This document shows, one piece after another, positions 62,394 to 64,000 of a DNA stretch of 64,000 bases. The position numbers and the translations under genes were made by a program. The notes beneath the pieces are model-generated. The model did no database searches. It was not told the DNA's origin and was given only the letters and a program-made list of their open reading frames with translations. The stretch's first letter is position 1, and each line of letters begins with the position of its first letter. Source of the DNA: Metabacillus sp. FJAT-52054 (GTDB taxonomy: Bacteria > Bacillota > Bacilli > Bacillales > Bacillaceae); contig NZ_CP147407.1 of assembly GCF_037201815.1 (NCBI RefSeq), forward strand, positions 3,046,723 through 3,110,722, written 5' to 3'.

Positions 62394-62581
62394 ATTTTTC
62401 ACTCCCAGCTAATTTTCTATAAACCTATTGTAACAATTCCGATAAGAACCATCAACTTAATTGGCTTTGGTGTTTTTTTCTGTTCTTTGCTTTTTTATTC
62501 CCTATAGCTTAAATTTATAACATTAAGGTACCTTTATCCGGGCGTTTACTCGTTCATATCACTAATAAAGGGAGGCGTATC

Positions 62582-62821
62582 ATGAAAACATTGTTTTTGA
62601 AGCTCATCCGATTTTATCAAAAATTTATCTCTCCAATGACTCCGCCTTCTTGCCGTTTTTACCCTACCTGCTCAAATTACGGTTTAGAGGCCATTCAAAA
62701 GTACGGAGCTATAAAAGGAAGCTGGCTGACAGCCTTAAGAATTCTTAAATGCAATCCTATGCATCCAGGCGGGTTTGATCCGGTTCCAGAGAAGAAAAAA
62801 TCTACTCATACCCATTCGTAA
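62582..62821 (+). CDS. yidD: Membrane protein insertion efficiency factor
   Basis: A 79-residue YidD protein: [15 protein letters not shown] and the [13 protein letters not shown] block are present. It aids YidC/OxaA-dependent membrane insertion at the inner face of the membrane. ATG after AAAGGGAGGCGTATC. Its end overlaps the end of convergent ytiB by 20 bases. Confidence 0.93.
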   Translation: MKTLFLKLIRFYQKFISPMTPPSCRFYPTCSNYGLEAIQKYGAIKGSWLTALRILKCNPMHPGGFDPVPEKKKSTHTHS

Positions 62822-63386
62822 TCAAATCAAGCTTGCCCGTTCCAGGGTCAATCACCAGTCCATGAACCCTAACATCGGCCGGAAGCAGGGGATGATTTTT
62901 TATTACATCTACACTATGTAAAACACTATCCTGTACTTTATCAAAGCCCTGAAGCCATTTATCTAAATCTAAGCCAGAGTAGCGAAGCAGATCAATTTTT
63001 TCTTGAGAGATGCCTCGTTTTTTGGTTTTCTCCAGGAAGGACGCTGCATTCAGTTTGCTCATCCCGCAGTCATGATGACCGACAACACATATTTCTTCAG
63101 CCCCAAGCTCATACACAGCAACCAGCAGACTCCTCATAATACTTCCAAACGGATTCGCCACTATAGCCCCTGCACTTTTTACAATCTTCACATCGCCGTT
63201 TCTAAAGTTCATGGCATTTGGAAGAAGCTCCACCAGCCTTGTATCCATACATGTAAGAATTACGAGCTTCTTATCAGGAAATTTGCTTGTTTCAAATTTT
63301 TCATATTGTTTGGTTTCGACGAATGTCTGGTTGTGTTCTAAAATGTTATCAAGTATCTTCACTGTCATCTGCTCCTTTGCATTCAT
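62802..63386 (-). CDS. ytiB: Beta-carbonic anhydrase
   Basis: A 194-residue beta-class enzyme. Zinc ligands are Cys46, His104 and Cys107 with Asp48 and Arg50 ([14 protein letters not shown]). It interconverts CO2 and bicarbonate. Same neighbour (yidD) as in B. subtilis. Confidence 0.9.
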   Translation of the reverse strand: MNAKEQMTVKILDNILEHNQTFVETKQYEKFETSKFPDKKLVILTCMDTRLVELLPNAMNFRNGDVKIVKSAGAIVANPFGSIMRSLLVAVYELGAEEICVVGHHDCGMSKLNAASFLEKTKKRGISQEKIDLLRYSGLDLDKWLQGFDKVQDSVLHSVDVIKNHPLLPADVRVHGLVIDPGTGKLDLITNGYE

Positions 63387-63676
63387 ATCACATCCAATAT
63401 AGCATATACCATTGCAATCATGTCTATTTCATATATCACGTTTGATACTAAAATGATTAAAATGCGAACTCCCTGCATTTGACGAACGGACTGCAAGAGC
63501 GATTTTTTCTGCTGTCATATTTTTTTCGGATGCTCGTTTATCCTTAGCGGCAGGCAGCGCCAATTGCATGAGGACTCGAACCTGCAGGACCTTGCGTTTC
63601 TTCAGCCTTGTTTTACTTCAAAAAAGCGTTATAGTAGAAAAGTGACGATATTTACTAAATTTCTAGCTATTGCCGG

Positions 63677-63705
63677 TTCTCAAATCGTAACCTTTACGAT
63701 ATAAT
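63677..63705 (+). promoter_or_regulatory. znuA-like promoter with Zur-like box
   Basis: TTCTCA (63677-63682), 17-base spacer, TATAAT (63700-63705). The spacer holds TCGTAACCTTTACGA (63685-63699), which matches the Zur consensus at all but two inner positions and is a 6-3-6 palindrome. Confidence 0.8.
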
Positions 63706-63750
63706 GGCGAAGGATATTAGGAACTGTTTTATTTCGAGAGGAGAAACACA

Positions 63751-64000
63751 ATGAGAAAAATAGGTTTTGCTTTAATTTTGCTGCTCGCTGCGGCCTCATC
63801 ACTGGCGGGTTGTTCATCGAGCGGTGAGACGAACGAGGCGAAGAATGGCAAATTGAAAATATATACGACGATTTTCCCCCTTGAAGATTTCACAAAAAAA
63901 ATTGGCGGCAATTTAGTGGAAGTTGAGAGTGTGTATCCCCCTAACACGGATGCACATTCCTTTGAACCCTCCACTAAAACCATGGTTAAAATTGCAGAGG
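63751..64000 (+). CDS. znuA: Zinc ABC transporter binding lipoprotein (ZnuA/AdcA), 5' part
   Basis: The first 83 codons of a lipoprotein with lipobox SLAGCSS, cut by the window end. The mature part begins LKIYTTIFPLEDFTKKIGG and continues to the metal-site segment DAHSFEP with a zinc-ligand His, as in B. subtilis ZnuA (YcdH). It would deliver zinc to a ZnuBC-type importer. The Zur-like box supports zinc rather than manganese. Confidence 0.85.
   Translation, partial: MRKIGFALILLLAAASSLAGCSSSGETNEAKNGKLKIYTTIFPLEDFTKKIGGNLVEVESVYPPNTDAHSFEPSTKTMVKIAE

Noticed and set aside
1..64000. tRNA, rRNA, integrase attachment sites, diversity-generating retroelements and restriction or anti-phage systems
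   Set aside because: Looked for and not seen.

Overview
The window looks like a chromosomal segment of a Bacillus-group (Bacillaceae) bacterium. The evidence is Gram-positive ribosome binding sites (AAGGAGG-type) with frequent TTG and GTG starts, a T-box before leuS, a SAM-I riboswitch before metK, and gene runs that match Bacillus subtilis: ytrA-ytrF, ytqA/ytqB (mnmL/mnmM), ytpA/ytpB, ytoA, metK-pckA, ytmA/ytmB, ytlA-ytlC-ytlD, ytkD-ytkC-dps-ytkA-luxS and yidD-ytiB. The genus cannot be fixed from the sequence; Metabacillus or a related genus is a guess. No tRNA, rRNA or CRISPR was seen.

Layout. 1-2.7 kb: a tiny lipoprotein, a LuxR/NarL-type two-component pair and two small hypotheticals. 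2.9-13.6 kb: three near-identical 1,633-bp IS110-family (IS1111-group) elements, each inside a long imperfect palindrome and all in one orientation, interleaved with a rhodanese (ytwF), leuS with its T-box, ytvB, a SUKH protein and a zinc-ribbon protein. 13.8-20.7 kb: an MFS carrier, an AbrB-type membrane protein and the ytr ABC operon under a GntR regulator. 20.8-21.4 kb: a 41-bp minisatellite. 21.5-30.8 kb: three small genes, the tRNA wobble-modification pair mnmL-mnmM, a cystine-type ABC importer, ytpA-ytpB lipid genes, ytoA, a PAP2 phosphatase and a glycosyltransferase.

30.9-37.3 kb: a tightly overlapping six-gene operon (lipoprotein, fused permease, ATPase, TVP38, CDP-alcohol phosphotransferase, FAD disulfide oxidoreductase) resembling the uncharacterised E. 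coli ydjXYZ-ynjABCDEF region. 37.4-40.3 kb: an OmpR-type two-component pair directly followed by a membrane-anchored MsrAB. 40.7-45.2 kb: metK and pckA, divergent, separated by a 102-bp minisatellite and six 20-bp direct repeats. 45.3-47.8 kb: a large secreted heparinase-type lyase. 47.9-53.4 kb: ytmBA, ytlACD, ytkD, ytkC and small genes. 53.5-58 kb: an Emr-type efflux operon with a flavodoxin-fold protein and two MarR regulators. 58-64 kb: dps, small membrane proteins, ppaC, rpsN2 under a Zur-like box, ytkA, a structured repeat, luxS, yidD, ytiB and the start of a zinc-binding lipoprotein gene (znuA-like) that also has a Zur-like box.

The strongest leads are: (1) the three IS1111-type elements, whose ends, subterminal repeats, circle-junction promoter and candidate bridge-RNA guides all fit one model of targeting a Bacillaceae palindromic repeat; (2) the Ynj-like operon; (3) the extracytoplasmic MsrAB with its own sensor system; (4) the intergenic arrays with 41-, 102- and 20-bp periods.
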